This document shows positions 53,718 through 64,000 of a stretch of DNA of 64,000 bases, piece by piece. The notes beneath the pieces were generated by a model. That model searched no databases, was not told the origin of the DNA, and saw only the letters and a program-made list of their open reading frames with translations. Both the position numbers and the translations under genes were made by a program. How positions within the stretch are numbered: position 1 is the first letter of the stretch; each line of letters begins with the position of its first letter. The DNA lies in contig SWBL01000180.1 in the NCBI GenBank assembly GCA_024195585.1, forward strand, positions 37,337-101,336. The letters are read 5' to 3'. Source of the DNA: Aureobasidium sp. EXF-3400 (Eukaryota > Ascomycota > Dothideomycetes > Dothideales > Saccotheciaceae).

Positions 53718-54467
53718 TCAAAGCCAATCTGACCAAACCCGGGTGGCCTTCTCGCCGGGCAACCTGCAGTCATCAATCTCTTGTCTCGTGACATTCTGAT
53801 ATGCCTCCAGAGGAATCCAGCCGATGTAAGCACGGTCACCGAAACCACCGATCCAATAGATATCTTCAACAACCAGCCTGACCCAGCGGCTTGTATGGAT
53901 TCGATTTCCTGGTAGCCATGCCACAGCGTCTGGGTGGTTCTTGACAAAGCAGGCGGAGAGAGCGACCTTTGAAACATCGTCATCATCGATATCTTCAAGA
54001 TGACCAACAAGAGAAAACCTAGGCAAGCTCGCAGCGCTATGCCAGTTTCCATCTTGTGGATGCCAACGCAAGCTCAAGGTGATGTTACTGCCAGCTGCGA
54101 CGTTTTTGAAAGAGGTAGCAATATCCAAAGCGAGGATGGTAGGATTGCCACTATCAGGCTCACAGTCGGCATAGTAGTCCATCAAGCCGATAGGTACACC
54201 CCCAAGACCACTGGGTCGCTGTTCCAGGGTGACCGCACCTTGACTTGTCGAGGAATCAGATGGAAAAACAGTCGACAAAGTGGCAATGTTTTCAAGGCGA
54301 AGTATGCGGCGTGCTTGAATAGCAGACTCGTGCACGGTAGGGATGCGGAAGCCCGAGGTTGCCTCTGGTGAGGGGTTTGAGAAGATGTACTGACTGCCAG
54401 GGAGCAGTGAGCCCACCGATGAGCCCGCCAACGCAAGGCCAACAAAAAGTGAACTCTTCACGTGCAT
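53718..54467 (-). CDS. Secreted CREG-like/pyridoxamine oxidase-fold protein
   Basis: A single exon of 249 aa. The signal peptide is MHVKSSLFVGLALAGSSVGS. The body has the split-barrel fold of CREG-type proteins: RRILRLENIATLSTVFPS, GVPIGLMDYYADCEP, NPTILALDIATSFKNV, ITLSLRWHP and WIGGFGDRAYIGWIPLEAY. Relatives bind FMN or have lost it; the role in fungi is unclear, though secretory-pathway, vacuolar or extracellular location is expected. It is divergent from rps30. Confidence 0.85.
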   Translation of the reverse strand: MHVKSSLFVGLALAGSSVGSLLPGSQYIFSNPSPEATSGFRIPTVHESAIQARRILRLENIATLSTVFPSDSSTSQGAVTLEQRPSGLGGVPIGLMDYYADCEPDSGNPTILALDIATSFKNVAAGSNITLSLRWHPQDGNWHSAASLPRFSLVGHLEDIDDDDVSKVALSACFVKNHPDAVAWLPGNRIHTSRWVRLVVEDIYWIGGFGDRAYIGWIPLEAYQNVTRQEIDDCRLPGEKATRVWSDWL

Positions 54468-54869
54468 TTTGTAGATAAGAAGTGATGTGAGAGTTGTTAC
54501 AAAAAATAATCGAGACAGCGACCAGACATATCTTGATCAAGATGCTGATGATGGGATGACTTTTGCCAAGACTGCCGAGCGATGATTGGTGGATTAAGCG
54601 AACAGCCCTGCCGGCGGTCTAACACAGACTCAACTCATTTTTGCCTGCACTTCTCTCGAAGGACGACCGACGACAACTTGCGCCAACGTGAGTACGCCCA
54701 TTTTTTTCATTCAGCCCATCTGCACGACGCTCAAAACTATCGCCTTCTTTTTCGCCATCAATTTTGACCCAACTCTGAGCGAGCGACAACGACTGACCTC
54801 TGTTCGCCACCTACAGGCAACCTACATCCAACCTTTCAAGTCATCCAACAATCCCCATAAATCGACAAC
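54468..54869. promoter_or_regulatory. Divergent upstream region with rps30 leader
   Basis: These 402 bp separate the CREG-like and rps30 starts. A likely 5' UTR intron of rps30 lies at 54688-54816 (donor GTGAGT, a CTGAC branch site near 54793, acceptor CTACAG), as is common in ribosomal protein genes of filamentous fungi. Confidence 0.5.
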
Positions 54870-55222
54870 ATGGGTAAGGTCCACGGTTCCCTCGCTCGTG
54901 CCGGTAAGGTCAAGTCGCAGACTCCCAAGGTACGAATCTCCATCGTCGCTCCGCTACACATTTCGACAACCGCCACCCACCGCAATCATCAGCCCGGACC
55001 CTCGGAACAGCGTGCTAATACAAGTGCGCTATCAGGTTGAGCCCCAGGAGAAGAAGAAGACCCCCAAGGGCCGCGCAAAGAAGAGAATCACGTACACCCG
55101 CCGTTTCGTGAACGTCACCATGACCGGTGGCAAGAGAAAGGTGCGCACCATGGTTAACCTGCGCTCTCTGGTTGCAATAGGCGCTGACAAGGCGGTAGAT
55201 GAACCCCAACCCTACCTCGTAA
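54870..55222 (+). CDS. rps30: 40S ribosomal protein eS30
   Basis: Exons are 54870-54929, 55036-55140 and 55199-55222, giving 62 aa. The sequence [40 protein letters not shown] and the tail KRKMNPNPTS match eS30. The last coding exon is only 24 nt including the stop; without the second intron (55141-55198) the frame would run on into an unrelated 470-nt extension. There is no N-terminal ubiquitin-like fusion as in animals; the protein starts at its own ATG, as in other fungi. It is part of the small subunit near the decoding site. Confidence 0.95.
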
Positions 55223-55879
55223 ACGAATTCCGGATCTGGAGTTTGAGAGATGGGGCAAAGACGGGCACATGGATAGCACACAGTCTGGCGACACCCTCGA
55301 TTCATTACTGGGCGGCCAGACCGTTTCCTAGCCCTGGCATCCATGATGATGATTCAAAAATCTGGCGGACATGCATGGCTGATCAGCTGCTGTTCGTAAA
55401 TCGGAACAAATGTCGCCGCAAAGACTGGTTTATATCTGGCGTCTTTGGTAGCTTTTTCACAACATCGGTTACGTCTTCTGAATACTCATTGCTCAAGTGC
55501 TCTCTCGTCTTCATTGTACTTTTCGTGTTAGCACCAGACTGGATTGTCTCAAGTAAGAAGTGTGTAGTTTGCCTAATTAACCACCCAGACATACATGACT
55601 GTCGTGAACGATGCTTCCATCTCCTGTTGTATGAATGTGAATGCAGCAATCAGAGAGTGACCAATTCGAGACACTCACTGCACTGTTGAATATGTTCTAA
55701 TAGGACTTGATACGCGTTCTAATAGGACTTGGGAACAGTAGGTAAATGTTTACAGCCCCGAGAGGTACGTCACTGAGAGTTGAGTGCTTCCCCAGGTTAT
55801 GCGCAACCTCGTCCATACCCTGAACATCATCCGTCTTCACAACCACGACTATCCACACACCACACACCACACCGTCAAC
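55223..55879. other. Intergenic, rps30 3' end and fmp46 promoter
   Basis: These 657 bp between two plus-strand genes contain a 16-nt direct repeat, listed separately, and otherwise no recognisable element. Confidence 0.5.
55694..55731 (+). repeat. 16-nt direct repeat, period 22
   Basis: GTTCTAATAGGACTTG occurs at 55694 and again at 55716, separated by 6 nt, in the spacer upstream of fmp46. Confidence 0.9.
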
Positions 55880-56502
55880 ATGTTTAGCGCACTCAAAGGA
55901 CTCTTCAAGGAAGTAAGTCTTGCTAGTCTGCGCCTTAGACGACACCTTGTTCGCTGACTGACGCCCACCAGGCTGGCGTCAAGGACGTGATCACCTTGTT
56001 CCACTCGCCCAAGTCGCCTGCCTCAATTCGCGTCCACACTCTGCTCAAGCAGACCGCCGGTGCTGCTCAGTCGACTGCCACTATCGACCAAGCTTCTTCT
56101 CATCCTCAGCAGTCCAAGACTGAGAGAACCGACTTCGAACTCGGTCTGTAATCGCACTCCGACTGTAACCCGAAACACCTGCTCACCTATGTCGTTTTAC
56201 AGACGTCCAAGAAGGAATTCCAACAAACGACCAGCTCACAAACATCTTCGAGTACCTCGGTCAAGACAAGATTGGGAGCGTTGTCGAAGGTGCCTCAAGT
56301 CCCACCGAAGCTTTGAGGAAGCTCAAGGAGGATGGAAGTCTTTTCCAGAGACCGCTCGTGGTGGATTGGGGCAACGGACGTGCTGGTACTCTTGTCTCCC
56401 ACAGAAGATTGATATTTCCGACTCGCAACTGACACATACGCAGTGAGCGGAGACAACGAGTCTGAAATTCTGAAGCTGCTACAGACCCCTACCAAAGCCT
56501 AA
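55880..56502 (+). CDS. fmp46: Fmp46-like mitochondrial thioredoxin-fold protein
   Basis: Exons are 55880-55912, 55972-56143, 56203-56385 and 56444-56502, giving 148 aa. The fold is that of the Fmp46/DUF1687 family: ITLFHSPKSPASIRVHTLLKQ near the N-terminus, then RTDFELDVQEGIPTNDQLTN, and a C-terminal RPLVVDWGNGRAVSGDNESEIL. All three introns are 58-59 nt with canonical ends. The family is called a putative mitochondrial redox protein in yeast, but the CxxC-equivalent position here reads SPKS with no cysteine, so a thiol redox reaction at that site is unlikely. The biochemical role is unknown. Confidence 0.85.
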
Positions 56503-57230
56503 GGATACTGCACTGGCGATTCACAGTACCCATCCTGGCACCAAACAGTCCTCAACTCCGTCTGGGTAAATCACCTGTGTGCAATAGGGAGGTCGGCATG
56601 AATCAAGACCGCATTTACACTCGGCACTTTTCGGAAAACCAACGATATCATCTGGCACTGGGTGGTTAAATAGCTCATTGGGTGTCGAAGGTAATACTCA
56701 AAGAAAATGTTCAGCGAAGAAAGTGGAACACGAGGATACTAGGGTAGCTGCAGGGCTGGGGGTGGGCGAACAAACAGAGCATTATGAGGTAAAAGCATTT
56801 AAACGCAAAGCCATCTGTAAAAACAGCATTGAACCCTCCGTAAGTAAGACCACTCATTTATGTTTCGACGATCTTTGAGGCGCAACAAAAAGTGTGTGTC
56901 TTTCGGCTTTCAAGACAGAAGGTGCCTGTTTGTCGTCACTTCCAGACAGACGCGGACGCGCCTTTGATTGCACCTTCTTCACTTGGACAAACGCTCTCGC
57001 ACCTTCACTCAGTCTTCTCACTCTCATCCTTCGCAAGACTCCTCTGAACCACACTTACACTACTCCACCTTCAATTCTTCTCGCCTCTACGACACATTCA
57101 TCGTCCTTGCGCACTCCCACCCACTGACACTCTGGCACCCGAGTGCTCCAGCACTCCACCAACTCAGCGCCTCATCATCTCAGAGCCTCATCAACTCAGC
57201 GCCTCAGCATTTCAGCATTCCAACACTACG
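56503..57230. other. Intergenic, long pyrimidine-rich leader
   Basis: The 728 bp before the 845-aa gene end in a C/T-rich leader (about 56960-57220) with repeated CTCAGC and TCATC words. No RNA gene is seen. Confidence 0.5.
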
Positions 57231-59768
57231 ATGGATCAACCAGAGATGTTGGAACAGCGTGCCGTACACGTAACACCTCATGATGGATCTATCATTCTGC
57301 GCCAGAATGCATATGCCGATATGAGACCTTTCATCGAGCAACTCTGGGTAGATCGCCGCACCATGTGCTGTAACATCTACCTCGACGAGTTCCCGCGCGG
57401 CTCCACCGGCAAAGGCGCTACCAAGGAAGAAGAGGACGCATTCCTGCTTGGATACTTCTCTGAACGCGAGTTCCACCTCCAGGGCGGTCGATTCTTGAAA
57501 CAAGTCCTCTACGCCATCGCCAAGTTCAACGAAGACAGCGTCCTCTCTCACGCCGAGAAGTGGTGGAGAGAGTACAACTTCTGCGCCAGCTCTGGAATGG
57601 ACGCTGCTCAAATAAGACAAGTTCTTGACTTGCATCAAGCAGCCAACTTCCCTGATTCCTTCTTGAGACGCGTCGTTCTGCTCATCAGTGATGGCTTTAG
57701 ACGTTTCTATAGCCCGCGGAACCAGCAATCTATTGACGCGACTGAGCCTGCTGTAGAAGTTGTGCCAACCACTGCCGAACAACACTACCAGCAGCAGCAC
57801 AGGCACAGAGCAGTCTCGATTCATGATGAACATGTCAAGCACGGTAATGGTCGTCCACGCCAGTTCCATAAGCAAGAATACCGTGGTCGTAATCGTCGTG
57901 CTTCGATGAGCCCAATGATCACGCCACTGCAGCATATGTCTACCAGCTTCCCTGATTTCGATGCTACGGCTCAGTCTTACACACCAGTTGTTCGTTTTTC
58001 CATGCAACCCGATGGTCCCTTTGTTGGTTACTATTCGCCTGCGACCTATGCGCCTGAACCTCGCATGCCTCCTGATTTCCTTGGGCCTGTCTACTATTCT
58101 GATAACATTCTGCATCAACGCAATGGCTCGTTCAGTCAGCGTCCTCGTCCGAGATTGGTTGATCCGCACTCATTCGCACGATTTGGTGAAGAACGCTTTC
58201 AGCGTTCGTACGCGCCTCCATACAACAACCAAAGAGGTAGTGGTCATCGCTCCTCTTTCAATTCTACTAGACCTCGTCGATCATCGTTTCGCTCTGGTGA
58301 TGCATGGCAAGGTAGACAATTCGAGAGAAGATTTTACTCCGACAATCGTGGTTACGCTCATTCAACCGAACGCAACTACAGAGCCAGAGAGAACCGCTCT
58401 TACTCGGAAGACAACCAAGAAGATGCAAATGCCTCAACTGTCGAAAACGATCTCATTGCGTTGCCGTCGCTCTCTGAGGACAGTTCTGTCGACAAAGAGT
58501 TCGGCAAGCAGGACAGCTCTCCCAAAACAACCGAGGATGACAGTTTCCAGACTGCTGCTGAGACTCCCGCTGCAACGCCCACCGAGAAAGTAGCGTGTAA
58601 AAATGCACAGTCTGTTCCTGACTCACCTTCTAGTACCACTGAGAGCGATGATGAGGACGCCCCTGATGATATCTCTCCTGATGATGTTTCCCCTGACGAC
58701 AGTATTTCCCCTGACGGTATTTCCCCTGACGGTATTCCCCCTAAATGTGTCTCTCCTGTGGGCGGTCTCTCAGTGGTGCCAACTGTGGAGGAAATGCAGT
58801 GTCAAAAGACAGAGTCTTCTTCACACTGTCCTACTACCACCAAGGAGAGCGAAGATACTGCAAACATTGCAACCATTGGTCAGCAGTTGACTGCAGGTAT
58901 CCACAAGCCAGGTCCGAAACAGACTGAGTCTTTCAGCCCTTTTGCACGTCGAGCAAACATGAAGAAGGACTCCAAGCAGAGGTTAGGCAAGCCGAAGAGT
59001 AAGGGTAAGCCCGAGCTGGTAAAGCCGAAGCAATCGATGGTCGATACCCCAGTGGACACGAGTGAGATATGTCAAGAGAGTATTGAGACTCATGAAAAGG
59101 ATGCCGGCGTCGACAATTCAGCCAGTGCAAGCATCACAAGCTCTTCGGCAGAGATTCGCACAGAGCAAGACCAGAGCACTAAGATGGATATCGAAGAACC
59201 CGAACATGCAGAGCCCAGCGACCTCCAAACGCGAGACAGCAATCCATCGAAGCACCGAGCCAAATCGGCTACACCACAAATGCTTTCAACGCTATCGTCG
59301 GTGACCGCACTTCTCAGTGGTGCTCTGAGTAGTATGAGCTCAAACAAGGCGAAGAAGGGAGACGATAGCTCCACAGCCTCCTTGCAGAATGAGGCTCCAG
59401 TTGCGGCACCTAAGAAGAAGAAGTCAAAGAAGACCAAGAAGAAGAAGAAGGCTAAGACCGCCACTCAAGCTCCGGACGGTGACTCTACCGAGACCCTGGC
59501 CAACGAGACACCTGTCGGATCTCCTCCTTCCAGCAAGATGTATACCTTGCGCGAGAACACCAACATACTCGATACTCGTCTGTCGAGTCTGAACATCAGA
59601 GAAGGCTCAATTGTTGAGCTTCACGAGAACAAGATTGGCTACCGCACCCATCTTCCTGACCAGCAACAAGAGAACCTCTCCTCTAAGCATAACGAACTGG
59701 TGGAGCAATCGAGGCGCAAGCTTCAGGAGATGCAGGAACAGGAGATGTTGCTGAAGCAGAAGAGGTGA
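57231..59768 (+). CDS. Hypothetical protein, conserved head, RG/SR-rich body
   Basis: A single exon of 845 aa. The first 165 residues look folded (VTPHDGSIILRQNAY, WVDRRTMCCNIYLDEFP, FLLGYFSEREFHLQGG, AEKWWREYNFCASSG). The middle (about 180-400) is rich in Arg, Gly, Ser, Tyr and Asn (YRGRNRRASMSP, YNNQRGSGHRSS, RRFYSDNRGYAHS), typical of RNA-associated disordered proteins. An acidic stretch with SPDD/SPDG repeats, a poly-Lys block (KKKKSKKTKKKKKAK) and a C-terminal coiled coil (KHNELVEQSRRKLQEMQEQ) follow. No known domain is recognised; mRNP association is only a guess from composition. Confidence 0.75.
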   Translation: MDQPEMLEQRAVHVTPHDGSIILRQNAYADMRPFIEQLWVDRRTMCCNIYLDEFPRGSTGKGATKEEEDAFLLGYFSEREFHLQGGRFLKQVLYAIAKFNEDSVLSHAEKWWREYNFCASSGMDAAQIRQVLDLHQAANFPDSFLRRVVLLISDGFRRFYSPRNQQSIDATEPAVEVVPTTAEQHYQQQHRHRAVSIHDEHVKHGNGRPRQFHKQEYRGRNRRASMSPMITPLQHMSTSFPDFDATAQSYTPVVRFSMQPDGPFVGYYSPATYAPEPRMPPDFLGPVYYSDNILHQRNGSFSQRPRPRLVDPHSFARFGEERFQRSYAPPYNNQRGSGHRSSFNSTRPRRSSFRSGDAWQGRQFERRFYSDNRGYAHSTERNYRARENRSYSEDNQEDANASTVENDLIALPSLSEDSSVDKEFGKQDSSPKTTEDDSFQTAAETPAATPTEKVACKNAQSVPDSPSSTTESDDEDAPDDISPDDVSPDDSISPDGISPDGIPPKCVSPVGGLSVVPTVEEMQCQKTESSSHCPTTTKESEDTANIATIGQQLTAGIHKPGPKQTESFSPFARRANMKKDSKQRLGKPKSKGKPELVKPKQSMVDTPVDTSEICQESIETHEKDAGVDNSASASITSSSAEIRTEQDQSTKMDIEEPEHAEPSDLQTRDSNPSKHRAKSATPQMLSTLSSVTALLSGALSSMSSNKAKKGDDSSTASLQNEAPVAAPKKKKSKKTKKKKKAKTATQAPDGDSTETLANETPVGSPPSSKMYTLRENTNILDTRLSSLNIREGSIVELHENKIGYRTHLPDQQQENLSSKHNELVEQSRRKLQEMQEQEMLLKQKR
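58659..58740 (+). repeat. Degenerate 15-nt coding repeats (SPDD/SPDG)
   Basis: Repeated units of the type TTTCCCCTGACGGTA encode ISPDD, VSPDDS, ISPDG, ISPDG and IPPK in tandem, within the acidic part of the 845-aa protein. Confidence 0.8.
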
Positions 59769-60458
59769 TGGATTGGTGTTGACGCGCTGATAGATAGCTA
59801 TCAAGTATTCTATGAGAGAAAGCAAGAGATGACTAGCTTGCCACGAATGTTACCATTGTTTGTTCTTCCATAGTCTTTTTGTGTCACACGAGTACGTTTT
59901 TACCGTTATTGCCTTGTATCCCACCCCCTCTGAGGCACGCAACATCATCGAAGTATGCTAAGAATACCTGGGCACTCAAACTACCATTACCGACCGCACT
60001 ATCCGTCTGCCTGGTAATCCACCACAGAGTTTGTAGTCCGAAGATAAGATCAAAAATTCTATTCAAGAGGCTGGGCATTGGAAACGTCCAGACTGTCTTG
60101 ATGTGCCGCTTATGGGCTGAGTTGGACCGGCATATCGTCAAGAGAAACGATACCTTCGACTGACTTCACACCGACTGACATCCTCAGGTAGTCCATATCC
60201 ACTTCTCGTGTTCGTGGGCATTTAACACAAAGGGCTCAGTACAGGAGCAACTATACCATCGGGCTCTCCTTGGATATATATATATTACGACCATTACTTG
60301 TGCAATCTTATAACTCGCGCGTAGATTTTTCTTTTCTTGGTAGAAAGGAAGCTTTCAGACATGGACATGTTGAAGCTGAAATATTGGACACGAGGTTTCA
60401 TTTGAATAACTTTTGAATGTATTGTACTCGATTTAAGCTTTGGGATATCATTATGCGT
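59769..60458. other. Convergent 3' intergenic region
   Basis: These 690 bp separate the stops of the 845-aa gene and map2. A short TATATATATAT tract lies near 60275-60290. Nothing else is seen. Confidence 0.5.
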
Positions 60459-62000
<1,542 letters not shown>

Positions 62001-62217
62001 TTTATACACGGAATACAGAGATCAAAAAGAGTAAAAGTCGCACCAAGAAGCTCTCGGGCGCGCCGCTAAGGCCAAGCTTGAACGCGGAGATTGAGATCAG
62101 ATTAGACAAGCAAAAAGTCGACGTCATCAAGGTTGCGAAACAAAGCCATCACCATCATCCATATTCGCGCTCTCTGGCAAGACGAAACATTTGCCTGGAA
62201 GACACACGGAATGAGGC

Positions 62218-63068
62218 ATGATCCTCCGCCCAATTCAATTTCGTCCTGCGAAAGGACCCTCTTTGCCGCAATTCCTGCTCAAGCAACAACTTCTTTCCCG
62301 TCGCACCTTCCACGCCTCGTCGATTCGCCGTGATGCTGCCCTCCCTGACCACTATGCGACCCTGGGTATAGACACGACTGCCTCTGCTGGAGATATCAAG
62401 AAGTCAGTATACTTCTTTCTACCAATTCACGATACTAACAATGCAATCAAAGACAGTTCTTCCAGCTGAGCAAGAAACACCACCCCGACCACAACCCCGA
62501 CGACCCAAAAGCCGCCGACCGCTTTGTCAAAATCTCCGAAGCATACCACGTCCTAGGCAGTGCTGAGAAACGTGCCCGCTACGACCGCGACTTCCTTCGC
62601 GCCTCACAACCCTCCTCTCATCCACAAGGCTCCTACAGCAGTAGCGGTCCAGCAGGAGGGCGTCCAGCCACCGGACTCAGTCGACGACGCACACAATTCA
62701 AAGGTCCACCTCCGTCCTTCTACAAGAGCGGCGGATGGGGCAATTTCAGCCAAAAGCGATCAGACTACGCCTCACAGGGCTCGCATCAGCATGAGGCTGC
62801 CGGCTCTAGCGCTCATGACGCACCTGGCACCGGTCCTTCTGGATACCAGGCTGGCTTCAACAACGATGTACCGCACTTTGATCGTGACGGTCACTTCCGC
62901 ACTCACGACAATGTCATGAAGAATAGACACAAGGCTAGACGGCGATCCGATGCTGTCACCACAGACGACATCCTTGGGACCACGAGCATGCTGGTCAATT
63001 TCCTTCTCTTGAGTGGCGTATTGGCAGTCATCTTTGGTGTCAGTGGTTTCTTGTTCAGAAAGAATGAC
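62218..63068 (+). CDS. Mitochondrial J-domain protein with C-terminal membrane anchor
   Basis: Exons are 62218-62402 and 62453-63068, giving 266 aa. The intron (donor GTCAGT, TACTAAC branch, acceptor CAAAG) is needed to join GDIKK to QFFQLSKKHHPDHNPDD, restoring helix II and the HPD motif. The first 40 residues are Arg-rich without acids (LLSRRTFHASSIRRD), a mitochondrial presequence. The J domain spans about 45-110. After a Gly/Ser linker there is one hydrophobic helix (MLVNFLLLSGVLAVIFGVSGFLF) just before the C-terminal RKE. It should recruit a mitochondrial Hsp70; the exact paralogue is not clear. Confidence 0.88.
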
Positions 63069-63299
63069 GACAAGAAGAAGAGGGTTGCCGCCTGATACAT
63101 GAGCATTTCTCATACACATATATTCATGTCGCACCAGGAAAGCAGGGATTGTGTACATTTTTATACTGGGCGCTTTATTACAATCAGAGTAGAATCTGGC
63201 AAAGAAAAGGTGCATAGCGGTTGTTGCTTGATGCCCGCTCTCTATCATTTCTCCTCGAAAAAAAAGAATACATGACGCATGTCTACATGAGTAAAGATT

Positions 63300-64000
63300 T
63301 TAACCCTCGAAGACGAAGCTGGTGCCGATCTTGTGGCCTGCCTCGTTGAGCTTGTTGGTGTCGAGCGAAAGACCAACACCGAAGGTGGTGCCAGCGTTGA
63401 GCTTGGTGTTGTAGGCAAGGGCAGCAATACCGCGGTCGTTGATCTTGGCCTGTAGACAATAGTGTGATCAGCAAATGTTATACAAACCAAGACATGGAAA
63501 AGAGGCTTACCTTGGCGAAGGACAGGGGGTCGAGCTTGTACTTGGAGGCAACCTCAAGACCGACGCTCTTACCACCCTGGAGGTCGTAGGTGGCCTTAGC
63601 ACCAGCCTCAACGTTGGAGTTGACCTTCTGGTAGTAGGAAGCAGCAAGAACGCTGAGGTTCTGCATGGCGATGAGGGAGGCGGTGAAGGTAGGGGCCTGG
63701 TAGCCGAGACCAGCGCTGTAGCGGGTGATGGCGGCCTTGGAGACGTCGTAGCCAGCCTCAGCACCGGCAACGAAACCCTCGTGGCCGACAGTGGCGTCAA
63801 TGAGGGCGTTGATGTTGCCAGCAGCGCTGTGGTCGAGGAAAGCGCGGGCGTGGAGGTTGGGCTGCTTGAAGGTCAAGTTGAGCTTCTGGGCGGCCTTGCT
63901 AGGGGCGTTGGGGTTGAAGAGGTTCTGGAACTCGGCCTTGACGGGCTGGGACATGAGGCTGGCGAACTCAACCTTGGTGTCGAGGAGGGCGGCGGTGGTC
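63300..64000 (-). CDS. por1: Mitochondrial outer membrane porin (VDAC), N-terminus outside window
   Basis: Exons in view are 63511-64000 and 63300-63449 (intron 63450-63510); the 5' part lies beyond the right edge. About 213 residues are visible. The sequence is a series of amphipathic beta strands, with the VDAC hallmarks DTKVEFASL, LTFKQPNLHARAFLD, YDLQGGKSVGLEVASKYKLDP and the C-terminal LNEAGHKIGTSFVFEG. It forms the metabolite channel of the outer mitochondrial membrane. Codon bias is strong, consistent with high expression. Confidence 0.95.

Noticed and set aside
55141..55689. Read-through extension of rps30 to about 180 extra residues.
   Set aside because: The intron at 55141-55198 leads to the exact eS30 tail MNPNPTS and a stop; the extension has no ribosomal protein similarity.

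Overview
The window is from the nuclear genome of a filamentous ascomycete (Pezizomycotina), most likely a dothideomycete; the class is an inference from overall protein flavour, not a search result. The grounds are short spliceosomal introns (mostly 45-70 nt, GTNNGT donors, CTAAC/CTGAC branch sites), a complex I subunit that budding and fission yeasts lack, a GH72 wall enzyme, Arb1-type RNAi machinery, and about 33 genes packed into 64 kb on both strands. I see no transposon, CRISPR array, tRNA or rRNA, and nothing that looks like a secondary-metabolite or virulence island. It reads as ordinary conserved housekeeping DNA with a few fast-evolving or orphan genes.

Layout. 1-9.5 kb: F-box/WD protein (cut by the left edge), Syf1 splicing factor, V-ATPase subunit D, a U1A/U2B''-type snRNP protein and an MFS transporter. 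10-21 kb: PP2A catalytic subunit, Esa1 acetyltransferase, a repeat-bearing GPI mucin, a GH72 glucanosyltransferase and a zeta-crystallin-like quinone reductase. 21-32 kb: an Arb1 protein that also carries a La motif, inositol polyphosphate multikinase, Clp1, Tom20, Exo84 and a Myb-like protein. 32-46 kb: Fig4, sphingolipid desaturase, Vtc1, Tctex-type dynein light chain, Pof1-type nucleotidyltransferase, complex I 21 kDa subunit, a RING/coiled-coil protein and an SDR. 46-64 kb: a 1155-aa orphan, Met6, a CREG-like secreted protein, ribosomal eS30, Fmp46, an 845-aa orphan, Map2, a mitochondrial J-protein and porin (cut by the right edge).

The genes do not form one pathway. Loose themes are RNA processing (Syf1, U1A/U2B'', Clp1, Arb1), phosphoinositide and inositol phosphate metabolism (IPMK, Fig4, with Vtc1 as polyphosphate/SPX-linked), mitochondria (Tom20, complex I, Fmp46, J-protein, porin) and the cell wall (mucin, GH72). 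Many neighbours are divergent pairs sharing 300-660 bp of upstream DNA, or convergent pairs with 80-440 bp between stops. Exon structures below were assembled by hand from splice signals, frame and family similarity. The most interesting observations are the La motif plus Arb1 architecture, a 7-nt micro-exon inside the RNP2 motif of the snRNP protein, and four tandem octads each carrying a SUMO consensus in the Myb-like protein.
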